Part shown: positions 31,147-41,716 of the stretch, one piece after another | Numbering within the stretch: the first letter of the stretch is position 1 | Layout of the letters: each line of letters begins with the position of its first letter | Assembly: GCA_003279015.1 (NCBI GenBank) | Contig: QCBV01000001.1 | Location: 124,001 to 188,000, forward strand | Origin: Prochlorococcus sp. AG-347-J19 | GTDB taxonomy: Bacteria > Cyanobacteriota > Cyanobacteriia > PCC-6307 > Cyanobiaceae | DNA: 64,000 nucleotides | Direction of reading: 5' to 3' | Program-made: the position numbers and the translations under genes | Notes under the pieces: generated by a model | What the model was told of the DNA's origin: nothing | Seen by the model: only the letters and a program-made list of their open reading frames with translations | The model's database searches: none

Positions 31147-32025
31147 TTACATATTGAGAATTGCTTTTACGTAATCTTCAACTTGTTTTAAGTAACCTCC
31201 TCCAAACATATTGGCGTGATTCAATATGTGATAAAAATTATAAATAATAATTCTATTTTCAAATCCTTTTTTTATAGGAAAAATTCTATGATATTCTTCA
31301 TAAAATTCTTTTCTAAAACCTCCAAATAGTTTTGTCATAGCTATATCTACTTCATTATCTGCCCACCAAGATGCCGGGTCAAATATTACTCCTTTTCCAC
31401 ATTTGTTCATTCCTGCATTGCCTGACCATAAATCACCATGAACTAGAGCATTTATTGGTTTGTGATTTACCAATTCTGATTTAATTTTTTCTTTAACTTT
31501 ATTCATAATTTCATTATCTATAATTCTTGATTTAAGACTTAATAATTGAGGTATTATCCTTAAGTTTAAAAAACAATCTATCCAATTATCCTCTAAGCCT
31601 TTTTTCTGATCTGTTGTTCCGATAAAACCCTCAACTGGAAACCCAAACATTTTGGGGTTAGATTCAGCTGATTTTAAGTGCAATTCACCTAAACCTTTTC
31701 CAAGCTTTTTTTGGTCAAAGTTATGCATATCTATCCATTCAATTAAAAGAATCTCTATATTTTTTATATTTTTATATGCAATAACTTCAGGAATAACTAA
31801 GTTTTCTTGATTAATATATTTTCTCAAATTTTGGAGACAATATTTTTCAAATTTAAGAAATTTTTTGTTTCTAATGTTTCTTTTAAGGAATAACTTTTTG
31901 TTTGAGAATTCTATTCGCCATGCATTATGAATATCGCCACCATGTACTTGTTCAATACTTTTTGGATAGGTTTCACCTAATTCTTCACAAATTTCGTTAA
32001 TTTCAATAGGAGATAATTTTTGCAT
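31147..32025 (-). CDS. Fructosamine kinase family protein
   Basis: VHGGDIHNAWRI; ALVHGDLWSGNAGM; GVIFDPASWWADNEVDIAMTKLFGGF. Confidence 0.88.
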   Translation of the reverse strand: MQKLSPIEINEICEELGETYPKSIEQVHGGDIHNAWRIEFSNKKLFLKRNIRNKKFLKFEKYCLQNLRKYINQENLVIPEVIAYKNIKNIEILLIEWIDMHNFDQKKLGKGLGELHLKSAESNPKMFGFPVEGFIGTTDQKKGLEDNWIDCFLNLRIIPQLLSLKSRIIDNEIMNKVKEKIKSELVNHKPINALVHGDLWSGNAGMNKCGKGVIFDPASWWADNEVDIAMTKLFGGFRKEFYEEYHRIFPIKKGFENRIIIYNFYHILNHANMFGGGYLKQVEDYVKAILNM

Positions 32026-32029
32026 TTTA

Positions 32030-33535
32030 ATGAAAAAGTCTGAAGTTATTGTTGTAGGCGCCGGTATAGCAGGACTAACTTCTGCAGCGATTTTATCAAA
32101 ACAAGGCTTATCAGTGACTTTAATCGAATCTCATACTCAAGCCGGAGGATGTGCCGGTACTTTTAAAAGAAAGAACTATACTTTCGATGTTGGCGCAACT
32201 CAGGTTGCTGGTTTAGAGAAGGGTGGAATTCATTCTAGAATTTTTGATTTTTTAGATATTCCATCCCCAGAAGCTACAATTTTAGATCCTGCTTGCATTG
32301 TTGATTTAAATGATGGTGGTAATCCTATACCTATTTGGTATGAAAAAAGTAAATGGATTGCTGAACGAGAAATGCAGTTTCCTGGGAGTCAAAGATTTTG
32401 GAAGCTTTGTACCCTAATACATGAAAGTAATTGGATATTTGCTAATAATAATCCTGTATTACCAATAAGTAATTTTTGGGATTTTTCTCAACTTCTCAAA
32501 GCACTAGTACCTTCAAACCTTCTCACAGGTATCTTACTTAAATCTACTATTTTTGATCTATTGCGGATATGTGGATTATCCAAGAATGAGCGCTTGATTA
32601 AATTCTTAAATCTTCAACTAAAACTTTATTCTCAAGAGGACGTTTATAGTACTGCAGCATTGTATGGATCTACTGTTCTTCAGATGTGTCAACAGCCACA
32701 TGGTCTGTGGCATCTTAAAAAATCTATGCAGTCTTTAAGTGAAGCATTAGAAAGTTCATTAATTAAAACTGGAGTTAATTTAATTTTTGGACAAGAAGTT
32801 AATTCTATAACTTTTGACGACGTAAATATGTGTTGGCAACTATCTGCTAATTCGAAAAAAAAATCATTTATTTATCAAGCAAAAGATGTAATTTATACCG
32901 CACCTCCACAATCTTTGCTCAAGCATTTGAAAGACCCTTTAGAAAGAAAAAAAAATTATAAAAATCGACTTAATAATTTGCCTGATCCAAGTGGAGCTGT
33001 AGTTTTTTATTCAGCATTAAAAAAGGAAAATATTAAAAAAACATTCTCCAATCATTATCAATTTGTTTCAAAAGAATTTTGTTCGTTATTTGTATCAATT
33101 AGTGATGATGGTGATGGAAGAGCGCCAAAAGGTGAGGTTACTTTAATTGCTAGTATCTTTACCAAAACTAAAGATTGGTTTGATCTAGATAAACAAACTT
33201 ACTTAAAGAAAAAAAATGGTTTCATGAAAAAAATATCCCTTGAATTGGAAAGTCAATTTGATATTGATCCTGAAAAATGGCTACATAGAGAATTAGCAAC
33301 CCCATTGGGCTTTGAAAAATGGACAAAAAGACCTAATGGAATAGTAGGCGGGCTTGGTCAAAATCCAGATATTTTTGGTTTATTTGGATTATCAAGTAGG
33401 ACACCTTTTGAAGGTTTATGGTTATGTGGAGATTCTATTTATCCAGGAGAGGGGACTGCAGGTGTTAGTCAGTCTGCATTAATGGTTTCAAGGCAAATTT
33501 TAGCTTCCAAAGGTATAGAAAATTTTAGTTTATAA
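32030..33535 (+). CDS. Carotenoid isomerase/desaturase-like FAD oxidoreductase (CrtH/CrtD type)
   Basis: EVIVVGAGIAGLTSAAILSKQGLSVTLIESHTQAGGCAGTF; C-terminal GLWLCGDSIYPGEGTAGVSQSALMV. Confidence 0.8.
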   Translation: MKKSEVIVVGAGIAGLTSAAILSKQGLSVTLIESHTQAGGCAGTFKRKNYTFDVGATQVAGLEKGGIHSRIFDFLDIPSPEATILDPACIVDLNDGGNPIPIWYEKSKWIAEREMQFPGSQRFWKLCTLIHESNWIFANNNPVLPISNFWDFSQLLKALVPSNLLTGILLKSTIFDLLRICGLSKNERLIKFLNLQLKLYSQEDVYSTAALYGSTVLQMCQQPHGLWHLKKSMQSLSEALESSLIKTGVNLIFGQEVNSITFDDVNMCWQLSANSKKKSFIYQAKDVIYTAPPQSLLKHLKDPLERKKNYKNRLNNLPDPSGAVVFYSALKKENIKKTFSNHYQFVSKEFCSLFVSISDDGDGRAPKGEVTLIASIFTKTKDWFDLDKQTYLKKKNGFMKKISLELESQFDIDPEKWLHRELATPLGFEKWTKRPNGIVGGLGQNPDIFGLFGLSSRTPFEGLWLCGDSIYPGEGTAGVSQSALMVSRQILASKGIENFSL

Positions 33536-34364
33536 AATTTTGTCTATTTTCTTTTGCTTCAGCAAGTTTTTTAGCAAGTAAATCCCAATTTTTTTCTTTG
33601 ATAAGAGATTCCAGTATATTCAGCTTATTTTTAAAATTATTTATGGAATTTAAAACATTAATCTGATTATTAATAGCTAAATCTAGGCCTAGTTGTTCAT
33701 TGCCTCCGCCAACTCTCGAAGTGTCAGCAAATCCTGTAGCAGCTATTTTTTGCGAAAGATCTAATAAAGATTGATTATTTTTTGTTTGCGCAGTTTCTAT
33801 GAGGGCAGAAGCTAAAAATATAGGTAAATGAGAAATTAGAGATACTGCTTCATCATGCTCTTTTGGCGAAGCTTGGCAAATTTCACAATCCATTGATTTT
33901 ATGAGCTCGGAAATAGTTCTGACTGAATTTAAATCACTATTTTGTGTTGGGGTAATAATCCATTTTGCATTTTTAAAAAGGCCTTCAAAACCTGCATCAA
34001 CTCCTTTTTTTTCTGTTCCTGCCATTGGATGAGATCCAATAAATAGAGGATGTGTATTTTCCCATGTATTTACAATTAGTTCTTTTACCGACCCTACATC
34101 AGTTAGTATTGTTTCTTGAGGTATTGATGCTACTAATTGTTGCGACGGATTGATCAAATCTTTGATAGGCAATGCCAAAATTATTAGCTCACATTTTTTT
34201 AATAAGCTCAGATCACAGCTAACAAAATTTGCAAGTTTTTTATCTTTAGCTTTTTTTTCATTAAATTCATTATTTGCTATTCCATAAATTGTATGATTTA
34301 GACTTTGGAGTTTTAATCCTAAAGAACCACCAATTAATCCTAATCCTACTATTCCAATTTTCAT
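33525..34364 (-). CDS. tyrA: Prephenate/arogenate dehydrogenase
   Basis: KIGIVGLGLIGGSLGLKLQ; DVGSVKELIV; GSHPMAGTEKKGVDAG. Confidence 0.92.
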   Translation of the reverse strand: MKIGIVGLGLIGGSLGLKLQSLNHTIYGIANNEFNEKKAKDKKLANFVSCDLSLLKKCELIILALPIKDLINPSQQLVASIPQETILTDVGSVKELIVNTWENTHPLFIGSHPMAGTEKKGVDAGFEGLFKNAKWIITPTQNSDLNSVRTISELIKSMDCEICQASPKEHDEAVSLISHLPIFLASALIETAQTKNNQSLLDLSQKIAATGFADTSRVGGGNEQLGLDLAINNQINVLNSINNFKNKLNILESLIKEKNWDLLAKKLAEAKENRQNFIN

Positions 34365-34458
34365 AAATTAATTAATTCAAGACCCTCTTTTATTGATACC
34401 AATTTTTTGTATATTAGGTTCATAAATTTTGCATGTTTTGAAATTAAATTAATTATAA

Positions 34459-35907
34459 ATGCTTGAAATTTTAAGTCATCAATATTTGAAAAATTTTTTG
34501 AGAGATCAAAGTACTAATTGGGAGCACATATATTCTTTTGGGAGGATAGTTTCCAAATGTATTGAAAATGATTCTACCTATCTAATTAATTCAGAAATTT
34601 TCTCTAGCTATGATTGGTTAACTCCAATTTTGATTTCTTTATTTTTAAAGGAAGAGGATTCAACTTTTATTTTATCTAAAGAAAAAATCCAATTTATAAG
34701 CCAATTTCAGATTGATTCATTGAAAAATCTAGGTTTTAATTTTATTTTGAAAAATGATCAATTTATTTTTGCAAATCATCATGTTCACTTGATAACTATC
34801 CAAAATTTTCTTAATGATCCCAATTCTCGTAACCTTAGAAATCATCGAATAGTTTATTCAGGAATTGAGGATATAAAACAGGATTTAAAAAATCATTTTA
34901 GGATTTCTTTAATTAAAAAGGATTGGACAAAAAATTTTAAAGAATTTGAATTAATCAATCAAAAATTTATAAAAGTATATGATTCGTTGAAGAAAAAGTT
35001 CTTCTTGAGAAAGGTCTTAGGAAATAGTTATATCAATTTAGATGAAAAAGAAATTAGTTTCTTGTCAAACTTTTTTCATGAAAATTCTTTTTTTTCTGAT
35101 AAATTTTTAAGCGTCAACAAAGCATTATCTCAAGGTTGGGCATGCTGGGTAAAGTTAAACGAAACAAATTTAGATTGGGATTTGTATTTACAGCCAATAG
35201 ATGAACTTTTTCAAATTAAGGAATTTTTTTCAAATAATAAATTTGTTTTTTTATCAGCATTGAGAAAAGATAATTTTTTCCAAATATATTTTAAAAAGCA
35301 TAGTTTAGATATTGACTTGGTTATTAATTTTAAGAGTAATTTTGAAGAGAAAAAGATTTCTTTATATATACCCTCTAAACAGTTGCTTCCTAATAATCCT
35401 CTTTTTACCAATTCAATCTTGGACAAATGCAAAAAGTTAATACTTTTTAGAAAGGGTTTAACTTTAGTGTTGTCTGATGATATTGATTTAAAAACTAATC
35501 TTGCTACAGAATTAGCTTCTACTTACGGGAAGAGAGTATTGCTGGAGACAATTCCCTCAGGTAGAAATGAAATCCTTTGCTCTAGTTTTGACTGGTGGAT
35601 TATGAATTCTTATTTAATTCAAATTCCAGAACAAATTATCATTCCTTTACTTCCGATTCCGAAAATGTCAGAACCCATTAATGCAATTACTGTCTCTCAT
35701 AAAAAGAAGCTTTCTCAAGATTGGTTTAGAGACTTCTTTCTTCCTCAAGCTAGAATTAAACTTGAAAAATCTATTTCTCCTTTAAGAAGAAATTCAGGTA
35801 AGTTAATAATCCTAGATGGAAGAGTAAATAAAAGAAACTGGGGAAGATTACTTTTGCAAAACATTCAACCCTCAAAACAAATTAACTATATGCTACCTTT
35901 TGATTAG
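34459..35907 (+). CDS. DinG-like helicase homologue lacking recognisable catalytic motifs
   Basis: C-terminal FFLPQARIKLEKSISPLRRNSGKLIILDGRVNKRNWGRLLLQNIQP aligns by eye to the DinG C-terminal region; no Walker A in the N-terminus. Confidence 0.55.
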   Translation: MLEILSHQYLKNFLRDQSTNWEHIYSFGRIVSKCIENDSTYLINSEIFSSYDWLTPILISLFLKEEDSTFILSKEKIQFISQFQIDSLKNLGFNFILKNDQFIFANHHVHLITIQNFLNDPNSRNLRNHRIVYSGIEDIKQDLKNHFRISLIKKDWTKNFKEFELINQKFIKVYDSLKKKFFLRKVLGNSYINLDEKEISFLSNFFHENSFFSDKFLSVNKALSQGWACWVKLNETNLDWDLYLQPIDELFQIKEFFSNNKFVFLSALRKDNFFQIYFKKHSLDIDLVINFKSNFEEKKISLYIPSKQLLPNNPLFTNSILDKCKKLILFRKGLTLVLSDDIDLKTNLATELASTYGKRVLLETIPSGRNEILCSSFDWWIMNSYLIQIPEQIIIPLLPIPKMSEPINAITVSHKKKLSQDWFRDFFLPQARIKLEKSISPLRRNSGKLIILDGRVNKRNWGRLLLQNIQPSKQINYMLPFD

Positions 35908-35936
35908 GGTATGATTTTGTAAATAACTAAAGAAAT

Positions 35937-36182
35937 ATGGGAGAAGCAAAAAGACGTAAAACACTTGGTTTACCTCCAAAAAAAAATAATACTAAAACTA
36001 AAATTGATGAGTCTCCAAGATTATTTGAATGGCTTCCCTTTACAATCAATCAAAGAGATAACCTAATTAAATTAAGTATTAAGGCCAGTTGGTTTGGAAT
36101 CGGAGGGTTAGTAATCTTATGGATTGTAGTGAGATTTATAGGCCCTGCTGCTGGGTGGTGGACTTTAGCTGATTCTTTATAA
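35937..36182 (+). CDS. DUF2839-like small membrane protein
   Basis: MGEAKRRKTLGLPPKK start, single hydrophobic segments near the C-terminus. Confidence 0.75.
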   Translation: MGEAKRRKTLGLPPKKNNTKTKIDESPRLFEWLPFTINQRDNLIKLSIKASWFGIGGLVILWIVVRFIGPAAGWWTLADSL

Positions 36183-36184
36183 AT

Positions 36185-37282
36185 CTAAGCTACTGTTTTT
36201 ATATCATTAACAGCGATTGTATTAGCAGGATTGCTATTTAATGCTTTCATTGAATTAGAACTGACTTCGGTTCCTTCTGTTAATTTCTCTTTAACCATAG
36301 ATTCTACTTTATTCCTGATTTCTAAGTTTTGATCAAGCCAAATAATTGTATTATCTCTTCCTTGTCCAATATTTTCTCCTTCATAACTATACCAAGCACC
36401 TCTCCTTATGATGATATTAGTCTCTTCTGCTAAATCTAATAAGCATCCTGTTGTACTAATACCTTTCCCAAAGAGAATATCAAATTCTGCTATTCTAAAT
36501 GGTGGTGCAACTTTGTTTTTTGCTACTTTCACTTTTGCTCTTATGCCATATTCCTCAGTACCTCTTTTAAGAGTTTGAATTCTTCTGATATCAAGTCTTA
36601 CTGAGGCGTAAAATTTTAATGCATTACCTCCTGTGGTTGTTTCTGGATTGCCGTATGTAACGCCAATTTTTAGGCGTAATTGATTCAGGAATATTACCGT
36701 ACATCCAGATTTTCCAATATTTCCTGTTATTTTCCTCATTGCTTGGCTCATGAGTCTTGCTTGGCTTCCAATTACGTGATCTCCCATCTCTCCCTCTATC
36801 TCGGCTCTTGGGGTTAGTGCTGCGACCGAGTCAACAACTACAAGATCTACCGCACTCGATCTTATAAGTTGGTCAACTATTTCTAGAGCCATTTCACCAG
36901 TATCTGGCTGTGAAACTAACAAATTTTCAACATCAACACCTAAAGAGGCCGCATAAACTGGATCGAGTGCATGCTCAGCATCTACAAATGCAGCTACTCC
37001 TCCATTTTTTTGGACTTCCGCAATCGCGTGAAGCGTTAAAGTAGTTTTTCCTGAACTTTCTGGTCCGTAAACTTCTACTACTCTTCCTTTTGGATAGCCT
37101 CCTCCTAATGCTAAATCTAAGGTGAGCGCTCCAGTAGATATTGTTTCTACTTTCATTCTTGAGGCGTCACCAAGTCTCATTATTGAACCTCGTCCAAAAT
37201 TTCTTTCTATTTGACCTAAGACAAGACTTAATGCCTTGTCTTTTTCTTTTGATTCAGTTTTTCTCTTTTCTTCAAGGCTCAT
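36185..37282 (-). CDS. recA: Recombinase A
   Basis: [76 protein letters not shown]. Confidence 0.98.
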   Translation of the reverse strand: MSLEEKRKTESKEKDKALSLVLGQIERNFGRGSIMRLGDASRMKVETISTGALTLDLALGGGYPKGRVVEVYGPESSGKTTLTLHAIAEVQKNGGVAAFVDAEHALDPVYAASLGVDVENLLVSQPDTGEMALEIVDQLIRSSAVDLVVVDSVAALTPRAEIEGEMGDHVIGSQARLMSQAMRKITGNIGKSGCTVIFLNQLRLKIGVTYGNPETTTGGNALKFYASVRLDIRRIQTLKRGTEEYGIRAKVKVAKNKVAPPFRIAEFDILFGKGISTTGCLLDLAEETNIIIRRGAWYSYEGENIGQGRDNTIIWLDQNLEIRNKVESMVKEKLTEGTEVSSNSMKALNSNPANTIAVNDIKTVA

Positions 37283-37367
37283 TGTTTGATTTATCGGTTA
37301 AAGTTCTTGTAATTATTCTAAATTTGGAAATTTTTATTTAAACCAAACTTCATAAATACAAACTATA

Positions 37368-37381
37368 GTACATCTGTACTC
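37368..37381. promoter_or_regulatory. Candidate LexA (SOS) box upstream of recA
   Basis: AGTACA-TC-TGTACT, perfect 6-bp inverted repeat matching the cyanobacterial LexA consensus form RGTACNNNDGTWCB; about 86 nt upstream of recA. Confidence 0.75.
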
Positions 37382-37394
37382 TAGCTGATTATCT

Positions 37395-38174
37395 TTAAAT
37401 TGCAACTAATTCTCCAAGGTTTTCTAATTTTAATAATTTGATTTCATTACTTAACTTATTTTTATCTGATTCTTTCAAATATCCCCAATCAGCTAGGAAG
37501 CATGGAATTTGAGAAGTTTCTGAATTTTGTTTGATATCGATTAGAGTTTTTTTTCTATCTTCTATAAAGCCTAAAATTTCATAAGTTTGTGTAATTTTTT
37601 CAGCTATTTTGATTTTTGTTCCTGATTCATAACCAAAAATAAATTCTGGAAAAATATTTAATTGTTTAAGAATTTTTTCTGCAAATACTTTACCTTTAGT
37701 TGTTATAACTCCAGTTTTAATTCCTCTTTTGCTTAATTCTTTCATAAAATTTATAATTTCAAAAAAAGGTTTATGTAAATTTACCCACGATTTAAAATCT
37801 TTATCAATTTGGTACTTGCGAGACTTATCTAACATTTTTTGTATATCTTCTGCTATCCAGGAATTTTCATTTAATATCCTCTGGCAATTTTGATGATAAT
37901 TATTAATGAAATCATCTTTATTATCACTTTTTAATGGATTTTCTGTTTTTATAATTTCGTGAACAATTAGGATCATTTCCCAACCATATTTAACCCAAGG
38001 CCTAATTTCTTTGAAAGAATTTGGTACTCCTTGATAAAGTTTTTGATCAATAGTGATATTGGGTGAATTTAAATATCTTTCACAGGCCAGCAAGGAGCTA
38101 TGCCAATATTCTTGCATTCCATCAACTATTACTCCATCAAAATCAAATAGAAAAATTTTTTGAGAAGACACCAA
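37395..38174 (-). CDS. HAD-superfamily hydrolase
   Basis: KIFLFDFDGVIVDGMQEYW; KTGVITTKGK; IIGFIEDRKKTL-type motif. Confidence 0.85.
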   Translation of the reverse strand: MVSSQKIFLFDFDGVIVDGMQEYWHSSLLACERYLNSPNITIDQKLYQGVPNSFKEIRPWVKYGWEMILIVHEIIKTENPLKSDNKDDFINNYHQNCQRILNENSWIAEDIQKMLDKSRKYQIDKDFKSWVNLHKPFFEIINFMKELSKRGIKTGVITTKGKVFAEKILKQLNIFPEFIFGYESGTKIKIAEKITQTYEILGFIEDRKKTLIDIKQNSETSQIPCFLADWGYLKESDKNKLSNEIKLLKLENLGELVAI

Positions 38175-38187
38175 TTGAATATTAGAA

Positions 38188-38259
38188 CTGGGCCGCTAGG
38201 ATTCGAACCTAGGAATGTCGAGACCAAAACCCGATGCCTTACCACTTGGCGACGGCCCA
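38188..38259 (-). tRNA. tRNA-Gln (UUG)
   Basis: Reverse complement TGGGCCGTCGCCAAGTGGTAAGGCATCGGGTTTTGGTCTCGACATTCCTAGGTTCGAATCCTAGCGGCCCAG; anticodon TTG. Confidence 0.95.
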
Positions 38260-38362
38260 TTGAATTATCATTTTAATACATGAAAAGATTTTTTTCTATC
38301 CAAAAAATACAAATTTTTTATAAACATGGAGCTAGTTTTGAAAAATAAAAATATTATTTGAA

Positions 38363-39361
38363 TCAGCTCGATTTCCATGGCTCTAGAAATTTCTGAGCTT
38401 TTTTGATTGCTAAACCCATTATTTCAGGATACTCATAGAGTTTTTTGTTATTTTCGTGAGCAAATTCAATAAGGGGCTGCATAATTTTTCTTGCAGCACT
38501 TCCAAATGCTATTCCATCTGGGAGATTGTTTGAATTCAACAATTCATGAGTTTTTTCATTTGTTCCTCCTGCTAATTGAATTAATCCTGGTGGAAGATCT
38601 GAACCGATTTTTTCAAACAACTTAACAGCATCTCTACTTGTTGTAGGAGCAAGATCTCCAGACATTGGCCTTCCATCTAGTTGCCAAATAAGGGGAATAT
38701 CTAGCTCATTCAGAATTGCATATCTTTCCCAAAGAGCTTTCAAAAGATCTTCGGGCTCCTGGGCTTTTTTGAAAGATTGATTTAATCCACAACTAATAGA
38801 TATCTTGTCTAATTTCATTCCAGAACTTTTAAGGATACTTACAACTTTTGTAAAAGAATCTAGGCGATTGATTTCTGTATGAATTTCTACTGCATTAGGC
38901 CTTATTTTTTGAAGTGTTGATGCTAAATCATTTTTTGACAAATTATATTCATATTCACTAATTAGATTTAGAGGACAACTATTTAAACATCTTCCACATC
39001 CATAACATTTACTCTCTTTAATTCCGAAATTATCAATTGCAAAGGTGGGGCATACTTTTTCGCATGGTCTTGGACAACTAGGGGGACATTTTAAAGGATC
39101 AAATTTTGCTTTTCGAAAGTGGATATCATTACCATCACTAATACTTATCATTAATCCTGGGGAGTTTTTAAAGACTTTTTTTGCCCAATCGATTCCTTTT
39201 TTTGCTGCATAAACTATAGATTCTTCTGCTGCAACATCTATGTAGTCAACACCAGCAGCAGTATAAATTGCACATAAATCTTCTATGGCAACAATATCTT
39301 CATTACTGGCACCACAAATTAACTTAATCCATTTATCTTTTTTATTCTTGGTTTTAATCAA
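38363..39361 (-). CDS. ldpA: LdpA-like Fe-S protein (light-dependent period)
   Basis: Two ferredoxin-like Cys clusters CPPSCPRPCEKVCP and CYGCGRCLNSCP; LICGASNEDIVAIEDLCAIYTAAGVDYIDVAAEES. Confidence 0.8.
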   Translation of the reverse strand: MIKTKNKKDKWIKLICGASNEDIVAIEDLCAIYTAAGVDYIDVAAEESIVYAAKKGIDWAKKVFKNSPGLMISISDGNDIHFRKAKFDPLKCPPSCPRPCEKVCPTFAIDNFGIKESKCYGCGRCLNSCPLNLISEYEYNLSKNDLASTLQKIRPNAVEIHTEINRLDSFTKVVSILKSSGMKLDKISISCGLNQSFKKAQEPEDLLKALWERYAILNELDIPLIWQLDGRPMSGDLAPTTSRDAVKLFEKIGSDLPPGLIQLAGGTNEKTHELLNSNNLPDGIAFGSAARKIMQPLIEFAHENNKKLYEYPEIMGLAIKKAQKFLEPWKSS

Positions 39362-39366
39362 ACAAT

Positions 39367-39843
39367 TTAACTTTCAAATTCATCCAAAATATAATTACTT
39401 AATGGTTTCCATTCAAGTTTTCTTGAACCCCCCATTTCAACAACTATGGTTAGTTTATTATCGTTAGTGCAAATCTCTATTAAGCTCTCTAATTCAGATT
39501 GAGATAGTACTTGACCTTCTAATAACCAAAGTAATTTATTTTTATCATTTTCATTAAATAACTCAGAAGCTTGTGGGATTACTTGTTGAACTTCCCCAAG
39601 CGCTCCGTTTCTTCCTACACTTTGATGACCAAGGTGAGGTGGTCTAACGCCATGCAATTTGAGCAAGAAAACTTCTGGATCTCCAAGCCCTCTTGCTGAA
39701 GTTATAAAAGTTTTAAAGCCTTTGGCCCTCATTCTCCTCAAAAGACGAGTTTCATAACCACCTTCAAGAGGAGCAAATATTGCGAGACATTTGTTAGTTT
39801 TTAAATCGTTATGAAACTTTTTCCCTGAGAGAAGTAATGGCAT
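39367..39843 (-). CDS. ndhN: NAD(P)H-quinone oxidoreductase subunit N
   Basis: [53 protein letters not shown]. Confidence 0.92.
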   Translation of the reverse strand: MPLLLSGKKFHNDLKTNKCLAIFAPLEGGYETRLLRRMRAKGFKTFITSARGLGDPEVFLLKLHGVRPPHLGHQSVGRNGALGEVQQVIPQASELFNENDKNKLLWLLEGQVLSQSELESLIEICTNDNKLTIVVEMGGSRKLEWKPLSNYILDEFES

Positions 39844-40122
39844 AAAAATTTCCTTTATTTCTATTTTATTTTATTTTATGGTACTTGATGATGTACAATT
39901 GTAACTCAGTGAATTTTTAAGCTCGCAAGCTAGCCGAGCCTCTGAAAATTTCACATTTTTTAGCGTTTCGTTAAAAAACTCAGGTGGGTTTATCCCGAGA
40001 GAAACTATCTATTATTTCAGATAAGTCTCGACCTTACTAATTGTTTTTTTATTAACTTCACCTTAACAACTGAAGGGTTTAGATAATTGAAAAATTATTA
40101 CGAGCTAGCCTAATTTAGTCTT

Positions 40123-40776
40123 ATGTCTATCGGAATTTTAGGAAAGAAATTGGGCATGTCCCAACTTTTCGATGATAAAGGTAATTCGGTACCAGTTACT
40201 CTTATAGAAGCTGGTCCGTGCCGAGTCACTCAATTGAAAACAACTGCTTTGGATGGTTATACCGCCGTTCAGATAGGTTATGGCTTGTCCAAAGAGAAGC
40301 ATTTAAGCAAACCTGAAAAGGGACACTTATTGAAATCAGGTAAAGAACTTTTAAAGCATTTGAAAGAATATAGGGTTGAAGAAACTTCATCTTATGAAAT
40401 CGGAAAACAAATAACTGTAAAAAACTTTGAAGTTGGTCAAAAAGTTGATATCAGTGGCAAATCTATGGGTAGAGGTTTTGCAGGTTACCAGAAAAGACAT
40501 GGTTTTAGCAGAGGTCCTATGAGTCATGGTTCAAAAAATCATAGAGCACCAGGGTCTACAGGAGCAGGAACAACTCCGGGTAGGATTTATCCAGGGAAAA
40601 GAATGGCAGGAAGATATGGAGGAAAACAGATAACTACCAAAGGATTGTTAGTTCTAAAAATTGATGATCAAAAGAATTTGCTCGTAGTAAAGGGTTCTGT
40701 TCCAGGTAAGCCCGGCTCAATTGTTAACATTAAGCCAAATAATGTTGTAGGCAAAATAGGAGGTGAAAAATCATGA
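40123..40776 (+). CDS. rplC: Ribosomal protein L3
   Basis: [50 protein letters not shown]. Confidence 0.98.
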   Translation: MSIGILGKKLGMSQLFDDKGNSVPVTLIEAGPCRVTQLKTTALDGYTAVQIGYGLSKEKHLSKPEKGHLLKSGKELLKHLKEYRVEETSSYEIGKQITVKNFEVGQKVDISGKSMGRGFAGYQKRHGFSRGPMSHGSKNHRAPGSTGAGTTPGRIYPGKRMAGRYGGKQITTKGLLVLKIDDQKNLLVVKGSVPGKPGSIVNIKPNNVVGKIGGEKS

Positions 40777-41405
40777 CAACACTTGAAACTTTAAAGTGGG
40801 ATGGTAAAAAATCAGGCAAAGTTACTCTTGATTTAGCAGTTGCTAAAGAAACTTCTTCGGCAGACTTAATCCATAGAGCAGTTCTTAGACAGCTAGCAAA
40901 TAAAAGACAAGGGACAGCATCAACTTTGACAAGATCCGAAGTGCGCGGGGGCGGTAGAAAGCCATACAAACAAAAAGGTACAGGAAGAGCTCGTCAAGGA
41001 TCAATAAGGACACCCTTAAGACCTGGTGGCGGAATTATTTTTGGACCGAAGCCACGTTCTTACAATCTTGATATGAATCGTAAGGAACGTAGATTAGCTC
41101 TTAGAACAGCTCTTATGTCCAGAGTATCTGATATGAAGGCTGTTGAAGATTTTGGATCTACTTTAAAGCAGCCTAAAACAAGTGATATCATCAATGGCCT
41201 TGCTCGATTAGGTATACAAAAAACTGAAAAAGTTTTGGTTATTCTTGAAAGTCCTTCCGATATTATAAAAAAATCCATTAATAATATTGAGAAAGTCAAA
41301 TTAATCGCTGCCGATCAATTAAATGTATTTGATATTCTCAATGCCAATAAATTGGTAATAGGTCAATCAGCTATAGATAAAATTCAGGAGGTTTATGCAT
41401 CATGA
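40773..41405 (+). CDS. rplD: Ribosomal protein L4
   Basis: [35 protein letters not shown]. Confidence 0.98.
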   Translation: MTTLETLKWDGKKSGKVTLDLAVAKETSSADLIHRAVLRQLANKRQGTASTLTRSEVRGGGRKPYKQKGTGRARQGSIRTPLRPGGGIIFGPKPRSYNLDMNRKERRLALRTALMSRVSDMKAVEDFGSTLKQPKTSDIINGLARLGIQKTEKVLVILESPSDIIKKSINNIEKVKLIAADQLNVFDILNANKLVIGQSAIDKIQEVYAS

Positions 41406-41704
41406 GTAAATTATTCGATTCTCGTTTAGCCGATGTAATACGAAAGCCAGTTATTACTGAAAAAGCTACAAATGCACTTGATCTTAACCAATATACTTTC
41501 GAAGTAGATCATAGAGCGGCTAAACCACAAATAAAGGCAGCTATTGAAGCCTTGTTCAGTGTTAAAGTCATAGGAGTTAACACTATGAATCCTCCTAGGA
41601 GAACAAGAAGAGTCGGGAAATTTTCCGGTAAACGTTCTCAGGTCAAGAAGGCAATTGTACGTCTTGCTGAAGGAGACAAAATCCAACTATTTCCAGAATC
41701 TTAA
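41402..41704 (+). CDS. rplW: Ribosomal protein L23
   Basis: [41 protein letters not shown]. Confidence 0.98.
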   Translation: MSKLFDSRLADVIRKPVITEKATNALDLNQYTFEVDHRAAKPQIKAAIEALFSVKVIGVNTMNPPRRTRRVGKFSGKRSQVKKAIVRLAEGDKIQLFPES

Positions 41705-41716
41705 GGAGTTTTAATC

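Noticed and set aside
39892-39905. TGTACAATTGTAAC near ndhN/rplC considered as a second LexA box
   Set aside because: Only a partial match; the outer GTWC half is broken (GTAA), unlike the perfect palindrome upstream of recA.
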